Shown here in pieces: positions 13,864 through 23,510 of a stretch of 64,000 bases of DNA (the first letter of the stretch is position 1; each line of letters starts with the position of its first letter). The notes under the pieces are model-generated. The model ran no database searches and had not been told where the DNA came from. It saw nothing but the letters and a program-made list of their open reading frames with translations. The position numbers and the translations under genes were made by a program. The DNA is taken from positions 868,001-932,000 of the forward strand of contig DATELH010000002.1 in the NCBI GenBank assembly GCA_035276765.1, read 5' to 3'. This DNA is from DATASD01 sp035276765. Its GTDB lineage: Bacteria; Patescibacteriota; Saccharimonadia; Saccharimonadales; UBA4665.

Positions 13864-14736
13864 ATGAATATCCATCTGGCGCCAGGAAAATATGTGATTG
13901 CTGTATCTGGCGGCGTGGATTCGATGGTGCTTTTGGATGTGCTGCGGCAATTGCCGGGAGTCGAGCTTACAGTGGCGCATTTTGACCACGGCATCCGTCC
14001 GGATTCAGCCGAAGATCGCAAACTTGTCGAAAGGATTGTGCAAAAATATGGCCTGCCGTTTGTATCCGAGGCTGGAAACCTAGGTGCGAGCACCAGCGAG
14101 GCCGCAGCCCGCACCGCCCGCTACAGTTTTTTGCGCCGTGTCCAAAAACAGTTAGGTGCGCAAGCGGTTGTAACCGCCCATCACCAAGACGATCTGCTCG
14201 AGACAACCATTTTTAACTTGCTGCGCGGCACAGGTCGTAAAGGCTTGGCTTCGCTCGGCTCGCACGATGGCTTAGTACGCCCATTTTTGCACGTCCAAAA
14301 ACAAGAAATTTTAACGTATGCCCAAAAACATCACGTGCTCTGGCGCGAGGACAGCACCAACCAAAACGAAGCATACACACGCAATTATATCCGGAAAAAC
14401 ATCGTGCCGCGCTTGGGGGAAACCGGCAAAAAAACCTTGCTCGAACATATTGCGCAGGCGGTGGTTTCAAACCAAGAGATTGACGAGCTGCTGTCCGCAC
14501 TCGTGCCCAAAAACAATATAGGTCGTGCCTGGTTTATTGCCCTGCCGCACGCGCTTGCCCGCGAAGTCATGGCTACCTGCCTGCGCGAAAACGGCGTGCG
14601 TGACTTCGACCGTAAGTTGCTCGAACGGCTCGTGACCGCCGCCAAAACTGCCGCGCCCGGCAAAGTAGCTGATATAAATAAAGCCTGGATTTTGCGTGTC
14701 GAAAAAGCATACCTGCAGATTAGCCGGAGGGCTTAG
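13864..14736 (+). CDS. tilS: tRNA(Ile)-lysidine synthetase
   Basis: 290 residues. VIAVSGGVDSMVLLDVL (PP-loop SGGVDS at 15-20), VAHFDHGIRPDSAEDR and TAHHQDDLLET are the N-type ATP-pyrophosphatase motifs of TilS; KNIVPRL ends the catalytic domain. It puts lysidine on C34 of tRNA-Ile(CAU) so that AUA is read as Ile, an essential step. It lacks the long C-terminal domains of E. coli TilS, like short Gram-positive forms. Divergent from rdgB with a gap of only 16 nt. Confidence 0.95.
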   Translation: MNIHLAPGKYVIAVSGGVDSMVLLDVLRQLPGVELTVAHFDHGIRPDSAEDRKLVERIVQKYGLPFVSEAGNLGASTSEAAARTARYSFLRRVQKQLGAQAVVTAHHQDDLLETTIFNLLRGTGRKGLASLGSHDGLVRPFLHVQKQEILTYAQKHHVLWREDSTNQNEAYTRNYIRKNIVPRLGETGKKTLLEHIAQAVVSNQEIDELLSALVPKNNIGRAWFIALPHALAREVMATCLRENGVRDFDRKLLERLVTAAKTAAPGKVADINKAWILRVEKAYLQISRRA

Positions 14737-14758
14737 TCGTAAAATCTGCTAACCGGTG

Positions 14759-14764
14759 TATAAT
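14759..14764 (+). promoter_or_regulatory. ftsH -10 box
   Basis: TATAAT 8 nt before the ftsH ATG with no ribosome site between, implying a leaderless message. Confidence 0.6.
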
Positions 14765-14772
14765 GCTGTGGT

Positions 14773-16644
14773 ATGGATAATCAAAAATCATTTCGTTCAA
14801 GAAACAACAAGGGAGGGAACGGCAATCGCGGTTTTCGTAATGCCGGCTTCGTCGCCCTGCTTATATTATTCGGGTTGATTGTTTTTGCAGCGTACGGCCA
14901 GTCCAACACGCTCAAAAACATCCCGATCACGCAAGCCGTGCAAGACGCTAACGACGGCAAGTACCAAAAAATGGAAATCAGCGGCAACGAGGTTGACATC
15001 ACCCAAAAAGGCGACGACCACGCCACGCTCAAAACCTACACCGAACCCAATGCCACACTCAAGGACGAAGGCCTCAAATACGACAAGGTTGAGGTTTCGG
15101 CCAAGCCAAACTCCTCTACCGGCTCCACCATTGCTAACATTGGCTTCACTCTGCTGCCGGTTCTGGTAATTAGCTTGGTGTTGTACTTTATGTTGCGCAG
15201 CGCACAGGGCCAGGGCAACCAGGCCATGAGCTTTGGCAAAAGCCGCGCCCGCCTGTACGGCAACGAAAAAGACAAGGTGATGTTTACGGACATCGCCGGC
15301 AGCGACGAAGCCAAGCAAGACTTACAAGAAGTCGTCGAGTTTTTGAAATTCCCCAAGAAATTCGCGAGTGTGGGCGCGCGGATTCCAAAAGGCGTGTTGC
15401 TGGTAGGCCCTCCGGGCACTGGTAAAACCATGCTGGCTCGCGCTGTGGCTGGCGAGGCCAACGTGCCGTTCTTTAGCATTTCTGGTTCTGAGTTTGTGGA
15501 AATGTTTGTTGGTGTCGGCGCCAGCCGCGTTCGCGACTTATTCGCCAAAGCCAAAAAGAACGCACCCTGCATTATTTTTGTCGATGAAATTGACGCCGTG
15601 GGCCGTCGCCGTGGCTCCGGCATGGGCGGCGGACACGACGAACGCGAACAAACGCTCAACCAAATTTTGGTTGAGATGGACGGGTTCGAACAAGGGCAGA
15701 ACGTGATCGTTTTGGCGGCAACCAACCGTGCCGACGTACTTGACCCGGCACTGCTTCGCCCCGGCCGTTTTGACCGCCGCGTAAACATCGGCCTTCCCGA
15801 CCGCAAAGATCGCGAAGCTATTCTCAAAGTGCACTTTGCCAAAAAACCGCTCGACAAAAGCGTTGACCTCGATGCTTTGGCTGCAAAATCGGCTGGTTCT
15901 TCCGGCGCTGACCTTGCAAACATCGCCAACGAGGCCGCGATTATTGCCGCCCGCAGCAACCGCCGCGAAATTATTCAGGCCGACGTAACCGAAGCTTTCG
16001 AAAAAGTTGCCATTGGCCCAGAGCGCAAGAGCAAGGTGATGAGCGACAAAGAAAAAGAAGTCACCGCCTACCACGAAGCTGGCCATGCCATTGTTGGCCA
16101 CGTATTGCCTGACAGCGATCTCGTGCACAAAGTCACCATCATTCCGCGCGGCGGTACCGGTGGCGTGACCTGGTTCATTCCACCCGAAGACAAAGTTTAT
16201 CACTCGATCATTGAATTCAAAGATGTGCTGGCACGCATGCTCGGAGGCCGCATTGCCGAAGAAGTGGTGTACGGGCCAGAGCGTGTGACCACGGGCGCCG
16301 GCAACGACCTACAAAAAGCTGCCGAGCTCGCCCGCGACATGGTGATTAACCAAGGTATGGGCAAAAAGCTGCGCGACCAAGTTTTTCATACCGAAGACGG
16401 TATGATGCTCGACCGCCTGGTGCACGAGCGTGAATACTCCGACGAAACCGCCAAGGTGATCGACGATGAAGTCGAAAACCTAATTACCGAAGCCGCCCGC
16501 CGTGCCCGCGAGGTCATCAAAGCTAACAAACCACAGCTCGATAAGCTCAAAGACCGCTTGCTCGAAAAAGAGACGGTTGAGGCCGACGAAGTCAAAGAAT
16601 TGCTCGAAGGCACCCACATGCCGAAAGTCGCCGCACTATACTAA
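14773..16644 (+). CDS. ftsH: ATP-dependent zinc metalloprotease FtsH
   Basis: 623 residues. Membrane segments at about 25-41 and 122-140 flank a short outside domain. The AAA module has Walker A VGPPGTGKT (211-219), Walker B IIFVDEIDAVGRRRG and the second region of homology ALLRPGRFDRR. The protease domain has HEAGH (about 434-438) as the zinc site. It degrades misfolded membrane proteins and regulators as a hexamer. All catalytic residues are present. Monocistronic to judge from spacing. Confidence 0.97.
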   Translation: MDNQKSFRSRNNKGGNGNRGFRNAGFVALLILFGLIVFAAYGQSNTLKNIPITQAVQDANDGKYQKMEISGNEVDITQKGDDHATLKTYTEPNATLKDEGLKYDKVEVSAKPNSSTGSTIANIGFTLLPVLVISLVLYFMLRSAQGQGNQAMSFGKSRARLYGNEKDKVMFTDIAGSDEAKQDLQEVVEFLKFPKKFASVGARIPKGVLLVGPPGTGKTMLARAVAGEANVPFFSISGSEFVEMFVGVGASRVRDLFAKAKKNAPCIIFVDEIDAVGRRRGSGMGGGHDEREQTLNQILVEMDGFEQGQNVIVLAATNRADVLDPALLRPGRFDRRVNIGLPDRKDREAILKVHFAKKPLDKSVDLDALAAKSAGSSGADLANIANEAAIIAARSNRREIIQADVTEAFEKVAIGPERKSKVMSDKEKEVTAYHEAGHAIVGHVLPDSDLVHKVTIIPRGGTGGVTWFIPPEDKVYHSIIEFKDVLARMLGGRIAEEVVYGPERVTTGAGNDLQKAAELARDMVINQGMGKKLRDQVFHTEDGMMLDRLVHEREYSDETAKVIDDEVENLITEAARRAREVIKANKPQLDKLKDRLLEKETVEADEVKELLEGTHMPKVAALY

Positions 16645-16759
16645 AAAACACCTGAAAAACACCCGCAATTTGTGTATAGTTAATGGTTAGGTGGGTTCAC
16701 GTTGAAGCTGCGATTCTATTGTGGTGACATATGCTTTGAACCTCGAAACGACTATACCC

Positions 16760-18355
16760 ATGCAAGAAAAACCGGCCAAACAAGCAAGACCACGGATATC
16801 GCTCGGGAACGCAGCGGCGCTCTTGATGGTGACCGCGCTGATTGGCCAGGCGCTCGGCTTTTTGCGGACGCAATTGGTAAACGCCAACTTTCCGATCGAC
16901 GGTCCGAACAGTACCGACGCCTACTTTGCTGCGTTCAAAATTCCCGACCTGTTCTTTTATACGCTAGCGGCCGGGGCTTTGGGAGTGGCCTTTATGCCGG
17001 TGCTTGCCGAACGCCTGCACAAGGGCGATCGCCGCGGCATTTCCGAGCTTACCTCGAGTCTGCTTAACTTGTTAAGCCTTATTATGCTTGGCGTCGGCAT
17101 TTTTATTTTCGTGTTTGCTGAACCGCTTATTCACAACATCGTGGCACCCAAACTGGGAGCGACCCAACTGAACCATGCAGTAGTCATTATGCGTTTTTTG
17201 GCGCTTAGCCCATTCTTGTTCACGGTATCTGGAATTTTGAGCAGCCTGCAACAAACCTTTGGCAAGTTTTTCTTTTTCGCCATTGCGCCACTGTTTTACA
17301 ACGTGTCGATCATTATGAGCATTTACTTGTTCCGGCACAATTTGGGGCTCGTGGGTCTGGGGCTTGGGGCTTTGATCGGGGGTGTTTTGCAGCTGCTGGT
17401 GGTAATGGTGGGTTTGCGCGGTTTGTCATTTCGCTGGAAGCCAAAGATTTCATTTCGGAGCGCTGACTTTAAAACCATCTTGCGCCAGCTGCCGGCGCGT
17501 TCTGTCGACCAGGGTGTCGACCAAGTGGAGTCGATCATTGAAACCAACTTTGCGACACGCATGGGATCCGGCGCAATTACCAATTATAGCAACGCCTTTG
17601 TCCTGCAAACCGCCCCGATTATGTTGATCGGCACGGCGATTTCGACGGCGGCGTTCCCGGGGCTCACAAACCGTTTGGCGCAAGGCCGCCGCGACCTTTT
17701 TAACCGCGACTTTTTACGGGTCCTGCGGGCCATGATCTGGATTACGCTGCCGGTTATTGTGGTCTGTTATTTTTGTCGTGGTTATCTGGCGCGCCTCATT
17801 TTTAAGAAAGGCGCGCCGGACATCGCCTTGATTTTTGGCTATCTCACTGTGGCGATCTTTTTTCGGATTGTATATGCGCAAATTTCGCGCTGGTTTTACG
17901 CCCAAAAAGACAGCAAAACGCCGCTCATTGTGTCGATTTTTACCATTGGCTTGAACATTGTGCTTGCCAATATGTGGGCGCGTCCAAGCTCGTATGGCGT
18001 GGCCGGTTTGGCGCTCAGCCAATCGGTGGTGGCGATGGTGGAGGTGGTTATTTTGGCGATTGTCATGCTCGTCCGCGACCAACGGCTGTTTGATGCGCGC
18101 TTTTGGGGCGGTTGTTTCCGGATTGTGTCGGTCACCGGTTTTACGGTGATTGTCGGGTTTATTATGGTGTCGCTGTTGCCGTTGGGTGTAAACGACCGCG
18201 GTATTATTACGCTGGGCAGCAAAATTTTCGTGATTGCCGCCACGGTGTTTGCGGTGCACATTTCCATATCGTCGCTCTTCGGCCTCGAAGAAGTCCAGCC
18301 GCTTTTCCGGCGCATTCGCAAGTTTATCTTTAAGCCGATTAAAATCCAGTACTAA
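16760..18355 (+). CDS. murJ: Lipid II flippase MurJ
   Basis: 531 residues from the ATG at 16760. A GTG at 16721 would add 13 residues and cannot be excluded; neither has a clear ribosome site. About 14 membrane segments are visible, starting NAAALLMVTALIGQALGFLRTQLV with the family arginine and continuing DAYFAAFKIPDLFFYTLAAGALGVAFMPV, which closely matches MurJ/MviN. It flips lipid-linked peptidoglycan precursor. A TATAGT box lies at 16674-16679. Confidence 0.93.
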   Translation: MQEKPAKQARPRISLGNAAALLMVTALIGQALGFLRTQLVNANFPIDGPNSTDAYFAAFKIPDLFFYTLAAGALGVAFMPVLAERLHKGDRRGISELTSSLLNLLSLIMLGVGIFIFVFAEPLIHNIVAPKLGATQLNHAVVIMRFLALSPFLFTVSGILSSLQQTFGKFFFFAIAPLFYNVSIIMSIYLFRHNLGLVGLGLGALIGGVLQLLVVMVGLRGLSFRWKPKISFRSADFKTILRQLPARSVDQGVDQVESIIETNFATRMGSGAITNYSNAFVLQTAPIMLIGTAISTAAFPGLTNRLAQGRRDLFNRDFLRVLRAMIWITLPVIVVCYFCRGYLARLIFKKGAPDIALIFGYLTVAIFFRIVYAQISRWFYAQKDSKTPLIVSIFTIGLNIVLANMWARPSSYGVAGLALSQSVVAMVEVVILAIVMLVRDQRLFDARFWGGCFRIVSVTGFTVIVGFIMVSLLPLGVNDRGIITLGSKIFVIAATVFAVHISISSLFGLEEVQPLFRRIRKFIFKPIKIQY

Positions 18356-18360
18356 AGCGT

Positions 18361-19389
18361 TTACTTTCGGAAAACTGCCGCGAGACCCTTGACGGCGACA
18401 AAATCGCTGCGTGTCTCGATGTCGATGAACTGCGCTCGCTCTTCGGCGAAACCAGCTTCGAGCGCCATGTCGATCATTGTTTCGGCGGCAACATGGTGCG
18501 GCTCCTGGCGGTAGGCGGCTTTCGGAGCACGCACCAGCAAGATGCCATCCGGGCGGAGCAGTTTGTGGGCGTTCGCAATACCAGCCTCTACTTCTTCGGA
18601 ACCGGCCGACTGAATAGCGGACGCAATGACAACATCAGCAAGTTCAGGACTGCCCGCGTGCGCGGTTTGGCTTGCTATAAACTCGTCGGTTGCCGCCTTG
18701 ATGCCGTCCTCGCGTCCAAAATAGGCACGGCCAATAACCGAATTCAGAATGTGCGGCTGCAAAGGGAACTGCGCCTGCCAGTAACACATCAAAAACTCAT
18801 TTATAAACGGCCCCTTGTCAATTGCAAAGTAAGTGAAGGGGCGTTGCCTGCGTTGCATGTCGTCGATCTGGCTGTCGATGTGGAACCGCCCTTTCACACC
18901 CGGGCCGTAATCTATGACGACTCCGGGAGGGTACGGCAGCATAACCCGTGTGCCGTCAAAACCGAGGTTCGGTATGGGCGTGCGCGAAACGGTAATCTTG
19001 ACGCCGTCGGGAAGCTCTGTGTCACCTCGGACTACGCTATGCGCAAAAACTTCAGCGCTAACGCGGATGAGCCCGTCTGCTTTGCTGCGCAAGTTGACGT
19101 CATCGCCTTCAAGAAGCTCGCGAAGCCGGCTGCCGAACGTGCCGGTCGCATAATTGAGCACGCCAAAATGTTCGGTGACGACCGGATCCTCGGATGGCGC
19201 ATGCAACATGGCAAGCTCGCCATTGCTAAAGGTAGTAGCAACCGCACTGACAACGTGTGAGGTAATGAAGTGGCCGCTCAAATATTGTTCGTCTGGCGGC
19301 ATGCCGATAGCTTCATAAAGAGTCGCCAGCCCTTCTCGGGTCAGCGCTTCGCCGCTAGCGGTTGGTGGACGGTTGATGTTGTCTGCCAC
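18361..19389 (-). CDS. Methyltransferase-like protein of unknown substrate
   Basis: 342 residues, GTG start at 19389 with AGGAGG 4 nt before. The C-terminal half has a possible SAM-binding start (VVIDYGPGVKGRFHID), an ADVVIASAIQSAG strand and ANAHKLLRPDGILLVRAP, the post-motif III typical of class I methyltransferases. The N-terminal half is unrecognised. Convergent with murJ, 5 nt between stops. The enzyme class is probable, not certain. Confidence 0.55.
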   Translation of the reverse strand: MADNINRPPTASGEALTREGLATLYEAIGMPPDEQYLSGHFITSHVVSAVATTFSNGELAMLHAPSEDPVVTEHFGVLNYATGTFGSRLRELLEGDDVNLRSKADGLIRVSAEVFAHSVVRGDTELPDGVKITVSRTPIPNLGFDGTRVMLPYPPGVVIDYGPGVKGRFHIDSQIDDMQRRQRPFTYFAIDKGPFINEFLMCYWQAQFPLQPHILNSVIGRAYFGREDGIKAATDEFIASQTAHAGSPELADVVIASAIQSAGSEEVEAGIANAHKLLRPDGILLVRAPKAAYRQEPHHVAAETMIDMALEAGFAEERAQFIDIETRSDFVAVKGLAAVFRK

Positions 19390-19464
19390 GGTTCCTCCTT
19401 TAGCCTTCGCGAACCACTACTATAGCAGAAATGCTGCGCGCTGTATATTCTGGGCTACCTCTGT

Positions 19465-19470
19465 TATAAT
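19465..19470 (+). promoter_or_regulatory. lepA -10 box
   Basis: TATAAT with the lepA ATG 7 nt later and no Shine-Dalgarno: leaderless arrangement. Confidence 0.6.
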
Positions 19471-19477
19471 CAGGCTG

Positions 19478-21256
19478 ATGAACCAAAGTGACTTGCGCAA
19501 TTTTTGCATTATTGCCCATATTGACCACGGCAAATCGACACTGGCCGACCGTATGCTGGAGCTGACCGGCACGGTTGAGAAACGGCTCATGAAGGAGCAG
19601 CTGCTCGACCGCATGGACCTGGAGCGCGAGCGCGGCATCACCATCAAGTTGCAGCCGGTGCGCATGCAGTACAAAGGTTACGAGCTAAACCTGATCGACA
19701 CGCCCGGCCACGTCGATTTTAGCTACGAAGTTTCGCGCAGTCTCGAGGCTTGCGAAGGCGCGATTTTGGTGGTCGACGCCACGCAAGGCATGCAGGCGCA
19801 AACGCTCGCCAACGTGTATTTGGCGATGGCGGCCGACTTGCATATTATTCCGGTGCTCAACAAAATTGACTTGCCAGCGGCGGATGTCGACCGCGTGAGC
19901 GCGGAAATTATCAGCTTGCTGGGTTGCGCCAAAGAAGACATTTTGCTGATTTCGGCCAAGACGGGCGAGGGCGTGCCTGCAGTGCTCGACCGTGTCGTTG
20001 CCGACATTCCGGCGCCAACCGGCAAGCCTGCAAGCACTACACGGGCGCTCATTTTTGACAGTTATTACGACGACTACCGCGGCGTGATCTTGTACGTGCG
20101 TGTGGTGGACGGCGCTATCAAAAAAGGTGCAAATATCAAAATGATGGCCACGAGCGGCTCGGGCCTGGCGCTCGAAGTCGGTGCGCTCACTCCTGACATG
20201 ACGCCGAAACCAGCACTCGAAACGGGGAAAATCGGCTACATTGTAACCAACCTCAAATCGACGCGCGAAGCCCGCGTGGGCGACACTGTCACAATGCCAC
20301 ATGCCGAAAACGCCGAGCCGTTGCCGGGCTATCAAGACGTAAAGCCATTTGTCTACGCCGGCTTTTTCCCCGAGAGCAACGAGTTTTACCAGGAGCTGAA
20401 AGACGCCATCGAAAAACTCAGCCTCAGCGATTCCGCGCTGCAGTTTGAGCCGGAAAACTCGCCGGTATTAGGTTTTGGCGTGCGTATTGGCTTTCTTGGC
20501 TTGCTGCATATGGACATTGTGCGCGAGCGGCTGGAGCGCGAATACAACCTCGACCTGATTGTTACCAATCCCTCAACCGATTACCAAGTGAGTTTGTTGA
20601 GTGGCGAAGACCTCGATATTAAAAGCGCTGCCGACTTGCCTGACCCGGCCAAAATCCGCGAAATCCGCGAGCCATGGATCCGCGGTGAAATTGTGGTGCC
20701 GAAAGAATACGTTGGCGCGATGATCCAGCTTGTTGCCGGCAAGCGCGGTGTGCACAAAAACCTTAGTTACATTGACGAGCGCGCGCTCATCAGTTTTGAG
20801 GCGCCGCTTGCCAACTTGCTCACCGATTTTTACGACCAGCTCAAAAGCCTCACCAGCGGCTATGGCTCGTTCAATTACGAACTGGCTGATTACCGTGCTG
20901 AAGACCTGGTAAAAGTCGACTTTTACGTGGCTGGCGACCGGGTGGATGCGCTGAGCGTCATGGTGCACCGCACCGAAGCCGACCGTATTGGCCGCGAGAT
21001 CGTGCTCAAATTAAAAGAGGTTATTCCGCGCCAGCAATTCCCGGTGGCTTTGCAGGCGGCAATCGGCGGCAAGTTTATCGCCCGCGAAGACATCAGCGCG
21101 TTTCGCAAAGACGTGACCACCGGCCTGTACGGTGGTGACGTCTCGCGCAAGAAAAAAGTGCTGGCCAAACAAGCCAAAGGCAAAAAGCGACTGAAACGCT
21201 TTGGCAAGGTAGACATTCCGGCCGAAGCCTTTACCGTGATGCTCAAGAGGGACTAA
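19478..21256 (+). CDS. lepA: Elongation factor 4 (LepA)
   Basis: 592 residues from the ATG at 19478. GTPase motifs: AHIDHGKST (13-21), RERGITIK, DTPGHVDF and LNKIDLP. The C-terminal LepA domain includes YGSFNYELADYR and ends KRFGKVDIPAEAFTVMLK. EF4 acts on stalled ribosomes to remodel or back-translocate them. An HD-domain gene follows after 3 nt and is probably cotranscribed. Confidence 0.97.
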   Translation: MNQSDLRNFCIIAHIDHGKSTLADRMLELTGTVEKRLMKEQLLDRMDLERERGITIKLQPVRMQYKGYELNLIDTPGHVDFSYEVSRSLEACEGAILVVDATQGMQAQTLANVYLAMAADLHIIPVLNKIDLPAADVDRVSAEIISLLGCAKEDILLISAKTGEGVPAVLDRVVADIPAPTGKPASTTRALIFDSYYDDYRGVILYVRVVDGAIKKGANIKMMATSGSGLALEVGALTPDMTPKPALETGKIGYIVTNLKSTREARVGDTVTMPHAENAEPLPGYQDVKPFVYAGFFPESNEFYQELKDAIEKLSLSDSALQFEPENSPVLGFGVRIGFLGLLHMDIVRERLEREYNLDLIVTNPSTDYQVSLLSGEDLDIKSAADLPDPAKIREIREPWIRGEIVVPKEYVGAMIQLVAGKRGVHKNLSYIDERALISFEAPLANLLTDFYDQLKSLTSGYGSFNYELADYRAEDLVKVDFYVAGDRVDALSVMVHRTEADRIGREIVLKLKEVIPRQQFPVALQAAIGGKFIAREDISAFRKDVTTGLYGGDVSRKKKVLAKQAKGKKRLKRFGKVDIPAEAFTVMLKRD

Positions 21257-21259
21257 CTT

Positions 21260-21868
21260 ATGATTCCAGATATCGCAACCATCCAAAAACTGCACCAAAA
21301 ATACGCGCATTTCGCCGAAGCGCCGGGACTGGACGACCGGGTGTTTACGCATTGCCGAATTGTGAGTGAGATTGCATTGTGGTGCGCCGACAACGTTCAC
21401 GAAACCGTTGACCGCGAGGTACTGCAGGCCACGGCTTTGCTGCACGATATTGGCACGTATCCCTTCTTTGACGCGCAGGGCAAAACCGACGGGCGCGGGT
21501 TTTATCCGTTGCACAGTATCTTGGGCGCCAAGATTGTGCTCGACGAAGGCTTCGATCCGCGCATTGCCCGGGCCATCGAGACGCATCTGCTCATGGGACT
21601 CAGCCAAGCGGAAATCACCGACACCGGCGTGCGCGAGTGGCCGCTGCCGCTGCACGATTACCGCCCTAAGACCATTGAAGGCGAGCTGCTTTGTTATGCC
21701 GACCGTTTCCATACCAAAAAGCCGAAATTTAACGACCCGCAAACTTTTTTGAAAAAGCTGGAACAGAACTTGCCCGCCCAAGCTGATAGGTTTAAAGCCG
21801 CCATGGAACGCTTTGGCGTGCCCGATCTGGCTACGCTCGCCAAAAAATACCAACATCCGGTGGTGTAG
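21260..21868 (+). CDS. HD-domain phosphohydrolase
   Basis: 202 residues. THCRIVSEIALW gives the first histidine, ATALLHDIGTYPFF the HD pair, and HLLMGLS plus YADRFHTK the later metal ligands: a complete HD hydrolase set. Such enzymes act on nucleotides or phosphoesters. It is 3 nt after lepA, so cotranscribed; the link to translation is unclear. Confidence 0.85.
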   Translation: MIPDIATIQKLHQKYAHFAEAPGLDDRVFTHCRIVSEIALWCADNVHETVDREVLQATALLHDIGTYPFFDAQGKTDGRGFYPLHSILGAKIVLDEGFDPRIARAIETHLLMGLSQAEITDTGVREWPLPLHDYRPKTIEGELLCYADRFHTKKPKFNDPQTFLKKLEQNLPAQADRFKAAMERFGVPDLATLAKKYQHPVV

Positions 21869-21875
21869 CTTTACC

Positions 21876-21891
21876 TCCTCGTGCAAACGAG
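21876..21891 (+). promoter_or_regulatory. GNRA hairpin covering the ribosome site of the next gene
   Basis: CCTCGT-GCAA-ACGAGG, a 6-bp stem with a GCAA tetraloop. The right arm contains GAGG, the Shine-Dalgarno of the ATG at 21901. The stem also follows the HD gene stop, so it could double as a weak terminator. Confidence 0.5.
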
Positions 21892-21900
21892 GTTAAATAG

Positions 21901-22581
21901 ATGGACATGCAAAATGCCAGCGATTACCACCCCAGCGATGCCGTCCTTGCGGCCTTGCGAGAAGTAACGCTTGTTGCGGTAGTGGGTGTAAGTGGCTCGG
22001 GCAAGACCACGCTCGTGAATCGGGCATGCCAACAAGACCCAAGCTTGCACGTCGTGGTGAGCGACAGCAGTCGCTCGCCTCGCCCCGAGGAACGCGACGG
22101 CGTTGACTATTTTTTCAAGCGCAAAGCCGACATGTTGGCCGCCATCGACCGCCGCGAATATGTCCAGGTGGCGCCCAGCAACAGCGGTGATATATACGCC
22201 ACGCACGCCGAAAACTATACCTCAGACGGCCCAGCGCTCATCACGGTATGGGCGGAGGCAATCCCGGCCTTCCGCGCCTTGCCATTTCGCTCCATGCGCA
22301 CCTTATATATCGTGCCCAGTAGCTACAAAACATGGCAATCGCGCTTGGACCTACATGGCTTTACGCCAGAATTACGCGCCCAGCGGCTCGCGGAGGCCGA
22401 GCGCTCACTGCAATTCGCCCTCGCCGACCCCGATGTGGAGTTAATTGTAAATGGCGACTTAGCGCAGGCAACCGCTGATTTTTTGGCAGCCATCCATCGT
22501 CCCGCCAGCGTACCCCGGCCGGATCAAACTGCTGCGCGCCAGCTCGTACGGCAACTACTGCAAGGCCTCACCAAAAAGTAA
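21901..22581 (+). CDS. Guanylate-kinase-like P-loop protein (divergent)
   Basis: 226 residues. VTLVAVVGVSGSGKTTLV is the P-loop. SDSSRSPRPEERDGVDYFF aligns with the guanylate kinase GMP-binding segment (STTRxPRxGExDGxDYxF) but is altered, and IYATHAENY stands where Gmk has YGT. It is longer than Gmk at the C-terminus. A paralogue follows at 22698. It may phosphorylate another nucleotide, or may have lost GMP binding. Confidence 0.7.
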   Translation: MDMQNASDYHPSDAVLAALREVTLVAVVGVSGSGKTTLVNRACQQDPSLHVVVSDSSRSPRPEERDGVDYFFKRKADMLAAIDRREYVQVAPSNSGDIYATHAENYTSDGPALITVWAEAIPAFRALPFRSMRTLYIVPSSYKTWQSRLDLHGFTPELRAQRLAEAERSLQFALADPDVELIVNGDLAQATADFLAAIHRPASVPRPDQTAARQLVRQLLQGLTKK

Positions 22582-22697
22582 CAGTCCACGCGTGCACGCA
22601 TTAACTTTTCGTGAAAAAGGCGAGGAGCTGCGCGCCCGTCAACACGCCGCCACACGAATATGCGTATTCTCCAGGCAAAGTAATGTATAGTGAAACA

Positions 22698-23426
22698 ATG
22701 ATAGACGAAACTTTACTCGAAAAAATCGCCGCATACCGGCCGAGTGCCGCCACAATCGCATTGCTGCAAGATACGACTATTGCTCTGGTGGTCGGTGTGT
22801 CGGGGGCGGGGAAGGACACTATTGTTAAGGAGCTGCTCAAAAAGGAAGACTACCGGGCGATTGTGTCGCACACCACGCGCGCGCCGCGCGAAAACCGGGG
22901 CGTACCCGAGCAAAATGGCGTCGATTACCACTTTATCGACGTACCCACGGCAGTCAAAATGATTGACGACCACGCATTTATAGAAGTTAAAACCTACAGC
23001 CAAAACATTTATGGTACCAGTGCCGCCGAAGTGCAAAAGGCGCATGACGAAAGCAAAATCGCCATCAGCGACGTTGAAGTGAAAGGTGTGGCAGAGTACG
23101 TCGAGCTGACTCCAACGGTGCGGCCGATTTTCGTGCTACCGCCCAGTTTTGAAATATGGCAGCAACGTTTGCTATCCCGCTATGGCGATGGCCAGTCAGA
23201 ACATACCGAGGACATCTTGCGCCGCTTGCGTACGGCGCGCGACGAGCTTATGCACGCTCGCAGCACCGATTATTTCTCGCTTATCGTCAACGATGACCTC
23301 GGTAAAACAGTGCAAAAGGTCGACGAGCTGGCGCACACGCCCACGAACTTGCCAGAACGCACGCCCGCAGCTCTCAAACTCATCGAAGACCTCTTGGCAA
23401 AACTGCAAACGACGCTTGGCGAATAG
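22698..23426 (+). CDS. Guanylate-kinase-like protein
   Basis: 242 residues from the ATG at 22698, which follows TATAGT by 6 nt; an upstream in-frame start at 22611 would include the promoter. IALVVGVSGAGKDTIV is the P-loop, SHTTRAPRENRG..NGVDYHFI the GMP site and FIEVKTYSQNIYGTS the lid region. This one keeps the guanylate kinase signatures, so it is the better candidate for GMP to GDP phosphorylation, with a C-terminal helical extension shared with its neighbour. Confidence 0.78.
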   Translation: MIDETLLEKIAAYRPSAATIALLQDTTIALVVGVSGAGKDTIVKELLKKEDYRAIVSHTTRAPRENRGVPEQNGVDYHFIDVPTAVKMIDDHAFIEVKTYSQNIYGTSAAEVQKAHDESKIAISDVEVKGVAEYVELTPTVRPIFVLPPSFEIWQQRLLSRYGDGQSEHTEDILRRLRTARDELMHARSTDYFSLIVNDDLGKTVQKVDELAHTPTNLPERTPAALKLIEDLLAKLQTTLGE

Positions 23427-23439
23427 GCTCCCTGCCCTA

Positions 23440-23466
23440 TTGGCACTCTTGACGTTTGAGTGCCAG
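23440..23466. promoter_or_regulatory. CIRCE operator of hrcA
   Basis: TTGGCACTC-N9-GAGTGCCAG, a complete CIRCE element bound by HrcA. The spacer contains the -35 TTGACG (23449-23454); a 17-nt spacer leads to TATGAT (23472-23477). HrcA binding would directly cover the -35. Confidence 0.93.
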
Positions 23467-23510
23467 GGCCGTATGATGAGACCAGTAACGCCATGTAAGC
23501 GGAGCACCGC

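Noticed and set aside
13215..13985. 256-codon plus-strand ORF
   Set aside because: Antisense of rdgB and overlapping tilS in another frame; both of those are clear genes.
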